A DNA stretch of 64,000 nt from Candidatus Scalindua japonica (GCF_002443295.1 NZ_BAOS01000001.1:124001-188000), one strand, 5' to 3'. Numbered from the stretch's first letter, positions 26,171 through 35,830 are shown. Notes: generated from the letters alone by a model not told the origin. Made by a program: numbers and translations.

Positions 26171-26719
26171 TCATTCACCATAACTCGCATCGTTTGTATC
26201 TGTTCCGTCTCCACCCCAATCCGGTGGATATAGTCCTTTCTTCACACACTTGTGAAACGTGGAATATGGCCAATCCTTAACACTGGTTACCAAACCATGC
26301 TTCACCGGGTTATAATGTATATAATTCATATGTCTATTATAATCATCTTCATCACGGATCATATGCTCCCAGAATCTCCTTTGCCAAATTGTGGATTCAT
26401 TTCGTTTCCGTTTTGATGCATTCATCCAATCATCACGGCGTAAGTCCGGACCACATTGTTTTGTTATGAAACGTTTTATCATAGCCCAGCGAACACCAAA
26501 GTTTGAATCGTCCTCCGGCAGCGTCCATATACAATGAAGGTGATCCGGCAACAAAACCCAACCGTCAATGATCAGTGGATGTTTTGTTTGCACATCACGA
26601 ATACCGTCACGCAACGCCGTTCGAACATTTTCATCGCATAAGAATTCTTGTCGCCGATACGTCACAACAGTAAAAAAATATGTGCCTCCTTTTGCATTAG
26701 CACGCCGGTAATTCGACAT
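26171..26719 (-). mobile_element. REP-associated tyrosine transposase (RAYT, Y1_Tnp family)
   Basis: A 182-residue protein of the IS200-like Y1 HUH family. It starts [23 protein letters not shown], has the metal-binding HUH motif in [10 protein letters not shown], and the catalytic-Tyr helix with [26 protein letters not shown] is a typical family block. RAYTs are domesticated or semi-mobile nucleases that act on REP palindromes. Here the gene is flanked by three complete 111-bp REPIN-like units and fragments, the expected context. It appears intact, so the family may still be active in this genome. Confidence 0.95.
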
Positions 26720-26747
26720 TAATCACATTCCACCGGAAACGAAAATT

Positions 26748-26858
26748 GTAGGGTGCGTTTTACGCACCAGAAACACGCCAGCGTAATCAAGTATTTGTTT
26801 AACAGATAACACCATTGCCGTATCCAACGTTGTTAGCGGTGCATGGAATGCACCCTAC
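26748..26858. repeat. 111-bp REPIN-like element, copy C
   Basis: It lies 28 bp upstream of the RAYT start. It has the same ends and length as copies A and B, with ACACGCCAGCG in the core. Confidence 0.9.
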
Positions 26859-26946
26859 TTGTCTGAATATTTAAATGCAAAACAAATCAGAAATTCTAAT
26901 TTTTTCAATACTCTCCAGAAATATTCTGCATCCGGAAACAAAAATC

Positions 26947-26975
26947 GTAGGGTGCGTTTTACGCACCAGAAACAC
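26947..26975. repeat. REPIN-like element, truncated copy D
   Basis: Only the left palindrome and a few more bases (GTAGGGTGCGTTTTACGCAC...GAAACAC) remain before similarity stops. Confidence 0.85.
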
Positions 26976-28331
26976 TATTACAGATTATGGCTCATTATAA
27001 AACAATAGGGCCAGAAGTTGTGAAATTATGGGAAGTTTAAGCAAGCGCAAGAATTTCGTTATTAGTTTGGTGGTATTAAAGAAACAGGTTTAAATTTTCG
27101 TTTAATAGTTAGTTATTGTACATTATTTCTATGAATTGTACATTGATTCTCTGAGCTGAGGATTAAATTTATTTGTAATTGCCTGTCTGTTTACTTTGCT
27201 TAAAGAGATGATCTATAGAAAAGATTTTATGAAGAGTATAGATACCATAGTTTTTGTGACAACTGCATTTTGAATTGATAGAAGAAACAATTCGTTCTTA
27301 AGGTCTTTATAATTAATGTGTTATCACTGTTTTATTAAAAGTTGCAAAGATAAATTAGCACAAAAAATAAACTAACAAAATGGTTTTTTTCCCCAAAAAC
27401 CAGGATTTAGGCATAATTATTATAATTACGTTATGTAAAGTTTTGTTAGAAAATTGTTCTTTTTATTTGTTGTTTTTTTGGTGCACTGTTTGCGGGTTTT
27501 GTAATAGAGGTGATTTAGCTTTTAATCTTGTTTATGAATCTCCAAGTTACGATTCAAAACTGCAAAAAAGCTGAAAATGTTAATAAAAGTCTTAAAGAAA
27601 TTAACAAAATAAATGTTAACCGTATAAAAATCGTATAAAAGATTTTTAAGATACTTTTTTATAGTGACTTATAATTTTGATACATTTTTTTACATGTAAC
27701 TGAGAGGGCATTGGTATGTACATTGGGTGATTTGTTTTCTGTTAATATAAGAGTTTTCAGGAAAAAACATCAGTAGTCAAACAACTTGCCTGCGAAAATA
27801 ATAATATCTTGCCAAATACACCTGAGTGTAGAAAACGGTATAATTAATTAAGTGTTTTGTTGACTAACTCAATTTTAAAGTGTATAAACTGAATATTTAT
27901 CATAGGGTTTAGGTTGGTACAGCTATATTTTTTACAAATTTTAACATTATAGCCTCTCTGATGATAAGAGGAAACTGTGCTCCCGTAAAGTGCCTTACCG
28001 TGTATAGTGGTCTTTATCATGGTTTTAGCGCAGTTTTGTACATTTTCTGTACACCATTTTCCATTGCGTTGGAGAATAATGAAAACAGGTGCTTTTTTCA
28101 CGGGCGATACGTCCATGTTTTCATTTGAATTGTTTATCACCCAAGGGGGGGGGGTGGAGATTCATCTACTTTGATCTCTTCCTTGAAAGGAGAATATTGT
28201 TCGCATCATTCTGCGGTTCTTTTTAGCAGATGAGCAGAACAGATAAATATCTATCAAACAGTATTACGATTTAAATTTGTTAAAATTGCAATGTGTTTTT
28301 ACATAACCTGATGATAAACCGATATAAATAA
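26976..28331. other. About 1.36 kb of mostly non-coding AT-rich DNA
   Basis: No supported gene is present. Short open frames at 27380-27574 (plus) and 27844-28140 (minus, GTG start) lack ribosome sites and recognisable sequence. A run of ten G at 28145-28154 is striking in such AT-rich DNA. The stretch separates the RAYT region from the EPS locus and may carry its main promoter. Confidence 0.5.
28145..28154. repeat. Homopolymer G10 tract
   Basis: Ten consecutive G residues, about 220 bp upstream of the first EPS gene. Such tracts are prone to slippage. Confidence 0.9.
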
Positions 28332-28363
28332 TGGGAAGTAACCATATTGTTCCCAATTTTTTT
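28332..28363 (+). terminator. Hairpin with T7 tract just before the first EPS gene
   Basis: TGGGAA and TTCCCA form a 6-bp stem with a 12-base loop, followed after one A by seven T residues. It ends 10 bp before the ATG at 28374, and that ATG has no clear ribosome site. It could be a leader attenuator or the end of an upstream transcript. Confidence 0.45.
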
Positions 28364-28373
28364 AAATTGACAA

Positions 28374-29138
28374 ATGATTAAACATATAATTCTTTTTTCA
28401 TCATTAACTGTTTGTTTAAGCTTAATTAGTTGTGCATATATGAACTCTCCAACAGATTTAGAGGTATTAACGTTTGAAGCGGAAAATTCTTCTGCTAGTG
28501 AACCAATTGGTGATTATGTCCTGAAACAAGGAGATTCTCTTGACGTAAAATATTTTTACAATAGCGAACTTAATGTAAATGTTGTTATAAGATTGGACGG
28601 GAAAATATCTCTTCAATTGATTGGTGAATTGGTTGCTGCGGGACTGACACCCTCTGAACTTCAAGCAACAATTATTGAAAAATATAAGGGGATTTTGAGA
28701 AAACCAGAAGTTACCATATTCTTAAAAGAGTTTGAAGAGGAGAAGGTATATGTGGGAGGAGAGGTTGATAGACCGGGAGATTTCTCCATAAATATTGGAA
28801 ATACTACTGTTCTCCAGTCTATTTTTAAGGCTGGGGGGTTTAAAGAAACATCAGATCCTGGTAGTGTGATCATTGTTAGAAGAGGACCAGAAAATATGCC
28901 AGTGACGAGAAAGGTAAATTTAAAAGAAGTTATTTCTGGAAAAGCACCTGAAAAGGATATTTATCTCCAGCCTTTCGATATTGTATTTGTACCTAAGACT
29001 TTTATTGCCAAAGCGAATAAAAGTGTCGAGCAATATATCAAAAACATGATCCCTGTTACACTATCTACAGGATTTTCTTATTTTCGGGGTAAAACGAGAA
29101 CAAAAAACAGTGGAGGAGGCTCTTTTGTTGCGCCTTAG
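28374..29138 (+). CDS. Polysaccharide export lipoprotein (Wza/EpsE family)
   Basis: A 254-residue outer-membrane export protein. A lipoprotein signal ends in SLISC (Cys20). The Poly_export domain spans about 42-118 (YVLKQGDSLDVKYFYNSEL, IRLDGKISLQLIGE), followed by one SLBB domain (VYVGGEVDRPGDFSI, LQSIFKAGGF). It is shorter than E. coli Wza and of the size usual in EPS loci linked to PEP-CTERM systems. It would form the outer-membrane exit channel for the polymer. It is the first gene of the EPS run, ahead of the chain-length protein. Confidence 0.93.
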   Translation: MIKHIILFSSLTVCLSLISCAYMNSPTDLEVLTFEAENSSASEPIGDYVLKQGDSLDVKYFYNSELNVNVVIRLDGKISLQLIGELVAAGLTPSELQATIIEKYKGILRKPEVTIFLKEFEEEKVYVGGEVDRPGDFSINIGNTTVLQSIFKAGGFKETSDPGSVIIVRRGPENMPVTRKVNLKEVISGKAPEKDIYLQPFDIVFVPKTFIAKANKSVEQYIKNMIPVTLSTGFSYFRGKTRTKNSGGGSFVAP

Positions 29139-29267
29139 TAATAATAGAGAGATGAATTTTCAGTATTTATTTTAAAGCAATATTATTATCATCTATGTCT
29201 TATGTAATTTGGTTGCAGATGAGAAATAAAAGGAATTTTGAATTTGCCTAGTAATTAACTTATCAAT

Positions 29268-30785
29268 ATGCTAAAAAACGACAATAGAGTTACCTTAAGA
29301 GATTGTTTATATATATTCTTTAAATACAAAATTACCATAGTAGTATTTACATTATCAACACTCCTCATCGCTACTATCTATGTATATACTCATCATACAC
29401 CATACCAGGCTTCCTCAAAAATCCTTATAAAAATTGGAAAGCAAAGTATTTCACGGGAGGCGGGATTCATCAGTTCACCAGGAATGATTACAACTACAAC
29501 TACTTCTGATATTCTTAATTCAGAATTAGAGCTAATGAGGGGTAGATACGTTGCTGAAGAAATATTTAATGAGCTAGGTGATGAGATACTAAACCCACCA
29601 AAAGAAATACCTCAATCTTTTTGGAAAAAAATAAAAAACTACTTTAAAAAACAAATTTCAGATATTCTCGACTATTTAGATACATTAATTTGTAAATTAG
29701 GTCTTAAAAAGAAATTATCTCTTAAAGAAAAAGTCATATTAGGAATACAACATGGTTTGACCGCAGAATTAGTAAATAGTTCTAATACGGTAAAAGTAGG
29801 TTTCAATTATCCAGATCCTGTTATAGCTGCACGGATAGTTAATTCCGCTGTCTCTGTTTATATTAAACATCAAATGAATATTCACATGACAACAAATGCC
29901 TTAAATTTCTTTGTGAATCAGACTAACAAGTTTAAGAAAAATCTTGAAGTATCTGAAAAAAGCTTAAAAGAATTTCAGGAACATTGGAATATTTCATCCA
30001 TAGAGGAACAAAAAAGTCATCTATTGCACTTAAATAGTGATCTACGGAGCGAGAAAGATAATACAGAAATTGAGCTTACGAGGCTTAATAGTAAGGTTGA
30101 AGGCATGAAAAACCTCTTGCATGAAAGATCATTAGGGTTTTCCACGTTTGATATCAGTAAGCCAGACCAGGTCGTTGATACCATCAAACTAAAGCTTATG
30201 GATTTAAAACTGAAGAAAATTGATATGTCTCTTAAGTATTTTGATGATAATTTGTATATAACGTCAATTGATGATAGTATTAAAGATCTTGAGAGAGAAC
30301 TAAGAAAAGAGGAAGCGAGGTCTGCATATTTAATTGATATTGATTCGTTGAAAGCGAAAAAGGAAAAGATAAATAACATTTTAAGTCGATCAGATGAAGA
30401 GTTGAGAAAAATTAACCAGTTGGATTATGAATTACGAGTTTTAACGAGAAAAGTTAGTGAAAATGAAGATTTCTATAACACTTATTTAAAAAAAGCTGAG
30501 GATGCTCGTATTCTACTCGCTATGGATACTGCTAATATAACAGATGTCAAAATAATAGAACCTGCGTATCCTCCTATTTTGCCAAAAAGACTGATTTCTT
30601 TTATTCCTCAAAAGATTTTTATTTTAATAATGTCATTTTTTATCGGCATTCTACTTAGTGTTTCCATTATCTCACTTATGGAAGTATTTGATCAATCTTT
30701 TAAGTCTGTAGAAGATGTTGAAGAATATCTTAATTTGAAGGTTTTAGGGACAATTTCAGAAAATAAGCACCTCAATAAATTATGA
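29268..30785 (+). CDS. Wzz-type polysaccharide chain-length/co-polymerase protein
   Basis: A 505-residue inner-membrane protein. One transmembrane helix near the N-terminus (about 18-36, ITIVVFTLSTLLIATIY) and one near the C-terminus (about 445-465) bracket a long periplasmic coiled-coil region. The proline-rich approach to the second helix, PPILPKRLISFIPQ, is typical. There is no fused tyrosine kinase; a separate ATPase follows at 31051 across a mobile repeat. It would set polymer length and couple synthesis to the export lipoprotein. Confidence 0.92.
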   Translation: MLKNDNRVTLRDCLYIFFKYKITIVVFTLSTLLIATIYVYTHHTPYQASSKILIKIGKQSISREAGFISSPGMITTTTTSDILNSELELMRGRYVAEEIFNELGDEILNPPKEIPQSFWKKIKNYFKKQISDILDYLDTLICKLGLKKKLSLKEKVILGIQHGLTAELVNSSNTVKVGFNYPDPVIAARIVNSAVSVYIKHQMNIHMTTNALNFFVNQTNKFKKNLEVSEKSLKEFQEHWNISSIEEQKSHLLHLNSDLRSEKDNTEIELTRLNSKVEGMKNLLHERSLGFSTFDISKPDQVVDTIKLKLMDLKLKKIDMSLKYFDDNLYITSIDDSIKDLERELRKEEARSAYLIDIDSLKAKKEKINNILSRSDEELRKINQLDYELRVLTRKVSENEDFYNTYLKKAEDARILLAMDTANITDVKIIEPAYPPILPKRLISFIPQKIFILIMSFFIGILLSVSIISLMEVFDQSFKSVEDVEEYLNLKVLGTISENKHLNKL

Positions 30786-30860
30786 ATTTCATATAGGTAA
30801 ATAATACAAATTACTCCCCATCATAATTTTTGTAACAATAGTCTGAATAAAATTCAGCGT

Positions 30861-31013
30861 CATCCGGTTAGGTTTTTGCGTATTGCAAATTAATGCTCCA
30901 AAACTGTCATTCCGGATGCTTTGAGCGGGAATCCAGATTGAAGAGTCACATAGATACCCGATAAAGGAATTCGGGTATGACAAAAGCGGTATACGCAAAA
31001 ACCTAACCGGATG
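30861..31013. mobile_element. 153-bp MITE-like element with 23-bp perfect terminal inverted repeats
   Basis: The ends CATCCGGTTAGGTTTTTGCG... (30861-30883) and its exact reverse complement (30991-31013) bracket a core holding smaller palindromic pieces: GTCATTCCGG...GGGAATCCAG and ATACCCG...CGGGTAT. No coding sequence is present. It sits between the chain-length gene and its ATPase partner. No target-site duplication is evident. Confidence 0.85.
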
Positions 31014-31050
31014 CTTCTAATTTAAAAAAACGATTTTACTCAAGTATTTT

Positions 31051-31710
31051 ATGGAAAATAGTATTATTAAAATTGGCAAGTTACCTCAAGAAGTAACTAT
31101 AGAATTCAGGAAGTTAAAAAATAATATTTTACAGTCATTAAACAATAAATCGTCTTGTAAATCTATTATGGTTGCCAGTTCAACACACGGAGAAGGGAAT
31201 AGTATTACTACAATTTATCTTTCTCGTGTAATTGCTGAAGAATCCAATTCTAAAGTGCTGCTAATAGATCTGAATTTCCGATCAAAGTCAAGACACTATG
31301 GCAATAGCAAAACAAAAGGAGTGTCTGAATATTTGTTGGAAGGCGTTCCACTGGAAACAACAATCAGTCAAACTGAGGTTGAAAATCTTTTTGTACTGAC
31401 GTCTGGTAACAAAAAATGTGATCTTGCCCAGATTATCAAATCAAAGGGGTTTTCAGATCTCATAGATGAGTTGAAGAATAAATATACATATATAATAATT
31501 GATTCTGCCCCACTTCAATATTATCCTGAATCAATAGTACTTGCTTCAAAAGTTGACGGTGTATTATTAGTCATCCAGGCAGAAGAGGTGAGAAAGCAAA
31601 TTGTATTAGATACAAAAAAGAAACTTTCTGCTGTTAATGCAAATATACTGGGTATTGTTTTGAACAGAAAAAAACATTATATTCCCAAATCAATATATGC
31701 ATATCTTTAA
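31051..31710 (+). CDS. CpsD/BY-kinase-like P-loop ATPase with altered Walker A
   Basis: A 219-residue protein resembling the cytoplasmic tyrosine kinases that pair with Wzz proteins. Motifs in order: Walker A region VASSTHGEGNSITT (about 41-54), Walker A' LLIDLNFRS, Walker B YIIIDSAPL. The invariant Walker A Lys (GEGKS/T) is Asn50 here, and the C-terminal Tyr cluster is missing; the end is HYIPKSIYAYL. It may be a non-catalytic regulator of the chain-length protein. The gene is separated from its usual partner by the MITE-like element. Confidence 0.88.
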   Translation: MENSIIKIGKLPQEVTIEFRKLKNNILQSLNNKSSCKSIMVASSTHGEGNSITTIYLSRVIAEESNSKVLLIDLNFRSKSRHYGNSKTKGVSEYLLEGVPLETTISQTEVENLFVLTSGNKKCDLAQIIKSKGFSDLIDELKNKYTYIIIDSAPLQYYPESIVLASKVDGVLLVIQAEEVRKQIVLDTKKKLSAVNANILGIVLNRKKHYIPKSIYAYL

Positions 31711-31725
31711 AACTCTTGTATAAAC

Positions 31726-33156
31726 ATGCTGCAAGTCCAGGCACAACACCTTTCTAAGATTTTCAAAGTATTTGATATAACTATCGTTATAACTGCATTT
31801 ATTTTAAGTAAATGGCTTCATGATTTCTTAGAACATATACCCTTTACTCATACAACTGCGATTTTAAAATCAAATTTGTTAGAGTTGTTTATTTACATGG
31901 TCGTTTGGCTATACATTTCTTCAGAATGGAAGGTTTATTATTCAAAAAGAATTGCAAATATTTATGACGAATTTTTAATCATAATGAAGGCTTCTTTTAT
32001 CTGTTTTGTATCGATACTTCTTAGCAGCCTGGTCCTGAAATCACAAAAAACTCAAATTGCCCATCTCGTATTATTCTTCGTAGTTAGTTCAATTTTTCTT
32101 ATTTCCTTCAGGTTGTTTTTGCGGACCACATTACGATATGTCCGTTCAAAAGGCTATGATTTTAAAAATATGATAATTATTGGCAAGAATAGTCGCTCAG
32201 CACTACTTGTTAATAAGTTAAGAGAAGAGGAAGAATATGGGATAAAAACTATCGGTTATGTGGATGAACCGTATGAGTCTGGAGATAATATTAATTTTCC
32301 TTCATCAGTAAAATATCTTGGTAAATTAAGCAGCTTAAAGTCAATCTTAAATAATAACATAATTGACGAGGTGTTTATTGCGCTACCAGTAAAATCATTT
32401 TATGATAAAATCGAAGATATTATAGTGATCTGTTCTGAAAGAGGGATTGTTGTAAGGATAGTATCAGATGTGTTTCTTTTAAACCACACAAAAAACTCTA
32501 TCGACCTGCTTGGCAATATTCCCTTGATTAATATCAGCTTAGGGCCGGAAGATACATTCAAATTATTCATAAAAAGATATATAGATATTTCATTATCATG
32601 TTTGTTGTTGATACTCATGTTACCAGTGTTCGTTGTTATTTTCATTCTGATTAAGATTGATTCAAAAGGCCCTGTGTTATTTATACAAGAAAGGATAAGT
32701 TGCAATAACAGACGATTTAAATTGCTGAAATTTAGAACAATGATATCTAACGCGGAAGATATTAAATCTGAACTGATCAAAATGAATGAAATGAGCGGTC
32801 CTGTTTTCAAGATAAAAAACGATCCCAGGATTACCAAAGTAGGAAAATTTTTAAGAAGATTCAGTTTAGATGAAACACCACAACTTTATAATGTTTTAAA
32901 GGGTGAAATGAGTCTGGTTGGTCCCCGTCCACCTTTACAAGATGAGGTAGAGAAATATTCATGGAAGCAGAGGAGAAGATTAAGTGTCAAACCTGGAATA
33001 ACAGGATTATGGCAGGTAAGTGGCAGAAATACATTACCATTTGAAGAGTGGATAGAGCTCGATTTAGAATATATCGATAATTGGTCTCTTGGTATGGATT
33101 TAAAGATTATTCTACAAACTATTTATATTGTCTTGAGTCAAAAGGGAGCGATGTAG
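31726..33156 (+). CDS. Polyprenyl-phosphate glycosyl-1-phosphate transferase (WbaP/WcaJ type)
   Basis: A 476-residue initiating enzyme that puts the first sugar-phosphate on undecaprenyl phosphate. The N-terminal half has about four membrane helices and a Rossmann-like segment (NMIIIGKNSRSALLVNKL, IGYVDEP). The C-terminal catalytic domain has KRYIDISLSCLL, the GPVLFIQERI and FKLLKFRTM blocks, RRFSLDETPQLYNVLKGEMSLVGPRPP and KPGITGLWQVSGR, all diagnostic. It starts 15 bp after the ATPase gene and ends next to the polymerase gene. The actual sugar cannot be read off. Confidence 0.96.
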   Translation: MLQVQAQHLSKIFKVFDITIVITAFILSKWLHDFLEHIPFTHTTAILKSNLLELFIYMVVWLYISSEWKVYYSKRIANIYDEFLIIMKASFICFVSILLSSLVLKSQKTQIAHLVLFFVVSSIFLISFRLFLRTTLRYVRSKGYDFKNMIIIGKNSRSALLVNKLREEEEYGIKTIGYVDEPYESGDNINFPSSVKYLGKLSSLKSILNNNIIDEVFIALPVKSFYDKIEDIIVICSERGIVVRIVSDVFLLNHTKNSIDLLGNIPLINISLGPEDTFKLFIKRYIDISLSCLLLILMLPVFVVIFILIKIDSKGPVLFIQERISCNNRRFKLLKFRTMISNAEDIKSELIKMNEMSGPVFKIKNDPRITKVGKFLRRFSLDETPQLYNVLKGEMSLVGPRPPLQDEVEKYSWKQRRRLSVKPGITGLWQVSGRNTLPFEEWIELDLEYIDNWSLGMDLKIILQTIYIVLSQKGAM

Positions 33157-33157
33157 T

Positions 33158-34669
33158 TTGATACAATCACCTTACCAGAAAAATCTGAATTTAAAAAGAA
33201 TAGGTGTTTATTATTTTTTAATTATTGCGGGGGGGTGTACAACCGGGCTGATAACCTGTTTAGTAACAGGGATGAATCTCAAGTGGTTTGTTGTTTATCT
33301 ACTTGGTATTTTAATGTTACTGCTTTTTGCTTTGTATAGACAACAAAGGAGATTGGCACTTGGGTTATTTGTTTTTTTCATACCGTTCTTTGTGGGAAAA
33401 CAGTTATTTTCCTCCGGATATCCACTGATTTCCGGTGGGCCATCGGCTATCGGAATATTCCTATACGATATACCACTTGTTTTCCTTATTTTATATTTAT
33501 TTAAAGAGAGAGTTTTTCAAAGGGATACTTCGATATATTTACCGCCGGTTTTTTTACCGTTTGTTCTCTATATTATATGGTGTGGAATTTCAATGGTTAA
33601 ATCTGCGGAGCCGGTATTAACAATTATTGAATTTGTGTGGTTTTGCAGGATGGCAGTAATCTTAATCGTTTTGGTAAACCTTGTTAAGGATAAAAGTGAT
33701 TTAATCCTTGTGCTTTCTGTTCTTATCGCGGGTCTTTTCGTACAGGAGCTTGTTACATTTATTCAGGCGTATTTTAAAACCTGGTTCACATTTACAGGTA
33801 ATGTAGAACATACTACACTACAATCTACAACAAAACCGGAAGTATTCCGTGCGGGTGGAACTATTGGTGTACACAATGTTCAGGCAGCATACTATGTCCT
33901 GTTGATTTCGCTGACTACCGGGATATATTTTATCACTCAAAACATAAAACTGAAATTAGTATTGTTTTTAGTTATATCAGGCGGCCTTTTATCAGTGTTA
34001 TTGAGCTATTCAAGAAATGGATATTTGAGCCTTGTTTCTGCATTGACAATTGTTTTATTTTTTGGCTGGCGAAAAAAATATATTAATATTAAGCATCTTA
34101 TCGCAGGTGCATGGCTGATACTTTTTTCAGCTTTTTTTGTATATTACATGTTTGGAGGAGAAAGTATTATTGAACGAATTAAATCAAAGGCGGCTATTGA
34201 TCCTCGAATGGAAGGTATTTACATTTCGCTTAATATGATTCAGCAAAACCCTTTTGCCGGTGTAGGTTTGAACAATTATTCGATTGTAATGGGAGATAGA
34301 AATTATTCACCGGAAGGGATTTCCAATACACAGAAAGGGTATTTTGGAGGAGAATTTTTTGGGACAGTAGTACACAATAAATATTTACTTGTAGCATCAG
34401 AGACAGGAATAGTTGGTCTCATTTTTTTTATCTGGACCCATTTTATTATATTTCTATATGCCTTTAAATTGTTGAAGAGTAGAGATAAATTATACTGGGG
34501 GATAGGTGCTGGTATGATAGCCGCTTTGACTGGGGCGTCAATACAGATGCTATTCAGCATTTACAATGCTGATCTGCTCATTACCGTATACTGGGTCCTT
34601 GTGGGGTTAATCTTTGTTTCTTATAAAATATCCATTCAAGAAGAAAAGAATCTTTGTTTAGAAGCTTGA
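33158..34669 (+). CDS. Wzy-like O-antigen/EPS polymerase or ligase
   Basis: A 503-residue integral membrane protein with about twelve hydrophobic segments and a large periplasmic loop (about 205-240 and 345-410). The Wzy_C/O-antigen ligase signature is visible as SYSRNGYLSLVSA and, after the loop, NPFAGVGLNNY and HNKYLLVASETGIVGLIFF. The start is a TTG with AAAGGGAG about 10 bases upstream, one base after the preceding stop. In this locus it most likely polymerises lipid-linked repeat units. Confidence 0.9.
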   Translation: MIQSPYQKNLNLKRIGVYYFLIIAGGCTTGLITCLVTGMNLKWFVVYLLGILMLLLFALYRQQRRLALGLFVFFIPFFVGKQLFSSGYPLISGGPSAIGIFLYDIPLVFLILYLFKERVFQRDTSIYLPPVFLPFVLYIIWCGISMVKSAEPVLTIIEFVWFCRMAVILIVLVNLVKDKSDLILVLSVLIAGLFVQELVTFIQAYFKTWFTFTGNVEHTTLQSTTKPEVFRAGGTIGVHNVQAAYYVLLISLTTGIYFITQNIKLKLVLFLVISGGLLSVLLSYSRNGYLSLVSALTIVLFFGWRKKYINIKHLIAGAWLILFSAFFVYYMFGGESIIERIKSKAAIDPRMEGIYISLNMIQQNPFAGVGLNNYSIVMGDRNYSPEGISNTQKGYFGGEFFGTVVHNKYLLVASETGIVGLIFFIWTHFIIFLYAFKLLKSRDKLYWGIGAGMIAALTGASIQMLFSIYNADLLITVYWVLVGLIFVSYKISIQEEKNLCLEA

Positions 34670-34676
34670 TTGAGAA

Positions 34677-35830
34677 ATGCTGAAATTAATTTCAAAAAAT
34701 AACTTGAAGAAAATAATACGTAATCCTCGTAATGCCATTGCTAAAGGAAAGAGTAAGATTATTACCCAGGTTGCGGCATCGTATTTAAAGGGATACAGTC
34801 CGTTTCCTCAGAACCTGACTTTTTTTTTAACATATAGATGTAATTTGAGATGTAACGTATGTGGTCAGTGGGGTGACACTGGCTATGTCAAGGATTTCTC
34901 AGCTAGTCAGATGAAGGACGAAGTAGAGATAAGCACATTGAAAAGAGTGATTGCTGAAATATCCCCATACAAACCCAGGATAAATTTGTGTGGGGGAGAG
35001 GTTTTGCTGTACAAAGACTGGTTTAAGTTTCTCAGTTTTGTTAAATCAAAACATCTTGAGTGTTTTTTGACAACAAATGGTACTATGCTCGAAGAGAATG
35101 CGGAGAAGATAGTGGATTTATGTTTAGATAAAATAAGCCTTTCTCTTGACGGACCGGAAAAAATACATAATATTGCAAGGGGAGTCGGTGATAATGTCTT
35201 TAAAAAGGCTATACGTGGCATCGAATCAATTAACAGGTATAAAAATAAAAAAACAAAAAGAAGCCAGACATTGAAATAGGATGTACTATTTCCGAGCAGA
35301 ACTATAAGTATCTTGATGATGTTATAGATATTGCAGAGTCTTTGAATGTCAATTGTCTTATTTTTCTTCATCTTATATTTGTAAAAGAAGATGAATTAAA
35401 TAGACAGATCGCTGTTTTCCGCGAACTATTTCAGACAGAGTCAATTCATTGGGCAGGCTATAGATACAAACCTGACGGAATTGATGTCGAAATTCTGGTA
35501 AAAAAAATTGAGGAGATTAAATCCCGCAAATATAAAATGCCTATAGTTATTCATCCTGATTTTACCAGAGAAGAAATTATAAGATATTATCGTGAACCGG
35601 TTTTTTTATCAAAATCATATAGTAATACATGCATAGCGCCATGGACTTCTGTTTATGTTCTTCCAAATGGCGATATCAGCCCGTGTTCAAGTTTTGTAGC
35701 AGGAAATATAAAGAATGAAAGCTTTAAAAAAATATGGAATAATCAAAAATTCAGACACTTTCGAACCGAACTAAGAGAGAAAAAATATTTTCCGGTATGC
35801 CACAGGTGCTGTGAATTTTATAAGCATTAA
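34677..35830 (+). pseudogene. Radical SAM/SPASM protein interrupted by a frameshift
   Basis: The first part (34677-35279) has the radical SAM motif CNLRCNVCGQW, GGEVLLYKDW and LTTNGT. The frame then ends at TAG 35279. In the -1 frame the protein continues without a break (KPDIEIGCTISEQNYKYL...) to 35830, with a SPASM-like end: WTSVYVLPNGDISPCSSF, NGDISPC and FPVCHRCCEF. The switch lies in an A-rich run (A7 at 35247-35253); one extra A would restore about 385 residues. It could be a real mutation, a sequencing error or programmed slippage. The intact product would be a cofactor- or glycan-linked radical SAM enzyme. Confidence 0.85.

Noticed and set aside
27380-27574. 64-codon plus-strand open frame in the gap before the EPS genes
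   Set aside because: It has low-complexity, Phe/Leu/Ile-rich content from AT-rich DNA and no ribosome site.
27844-28140. 98-codon minus-strand open frame
   Set aside because: It starts at GTG next to the G10 tract with no ribosome site. The sequence is not recognised and looks more like chance or a decayed gene than an active one.
33158-34669. Exosortase candidate among EPS membrane proteins
   Set aside because: The protein has Wzy/O-antigen ligase motifs and lacks the exosortase Cys/Arg/His pattern.
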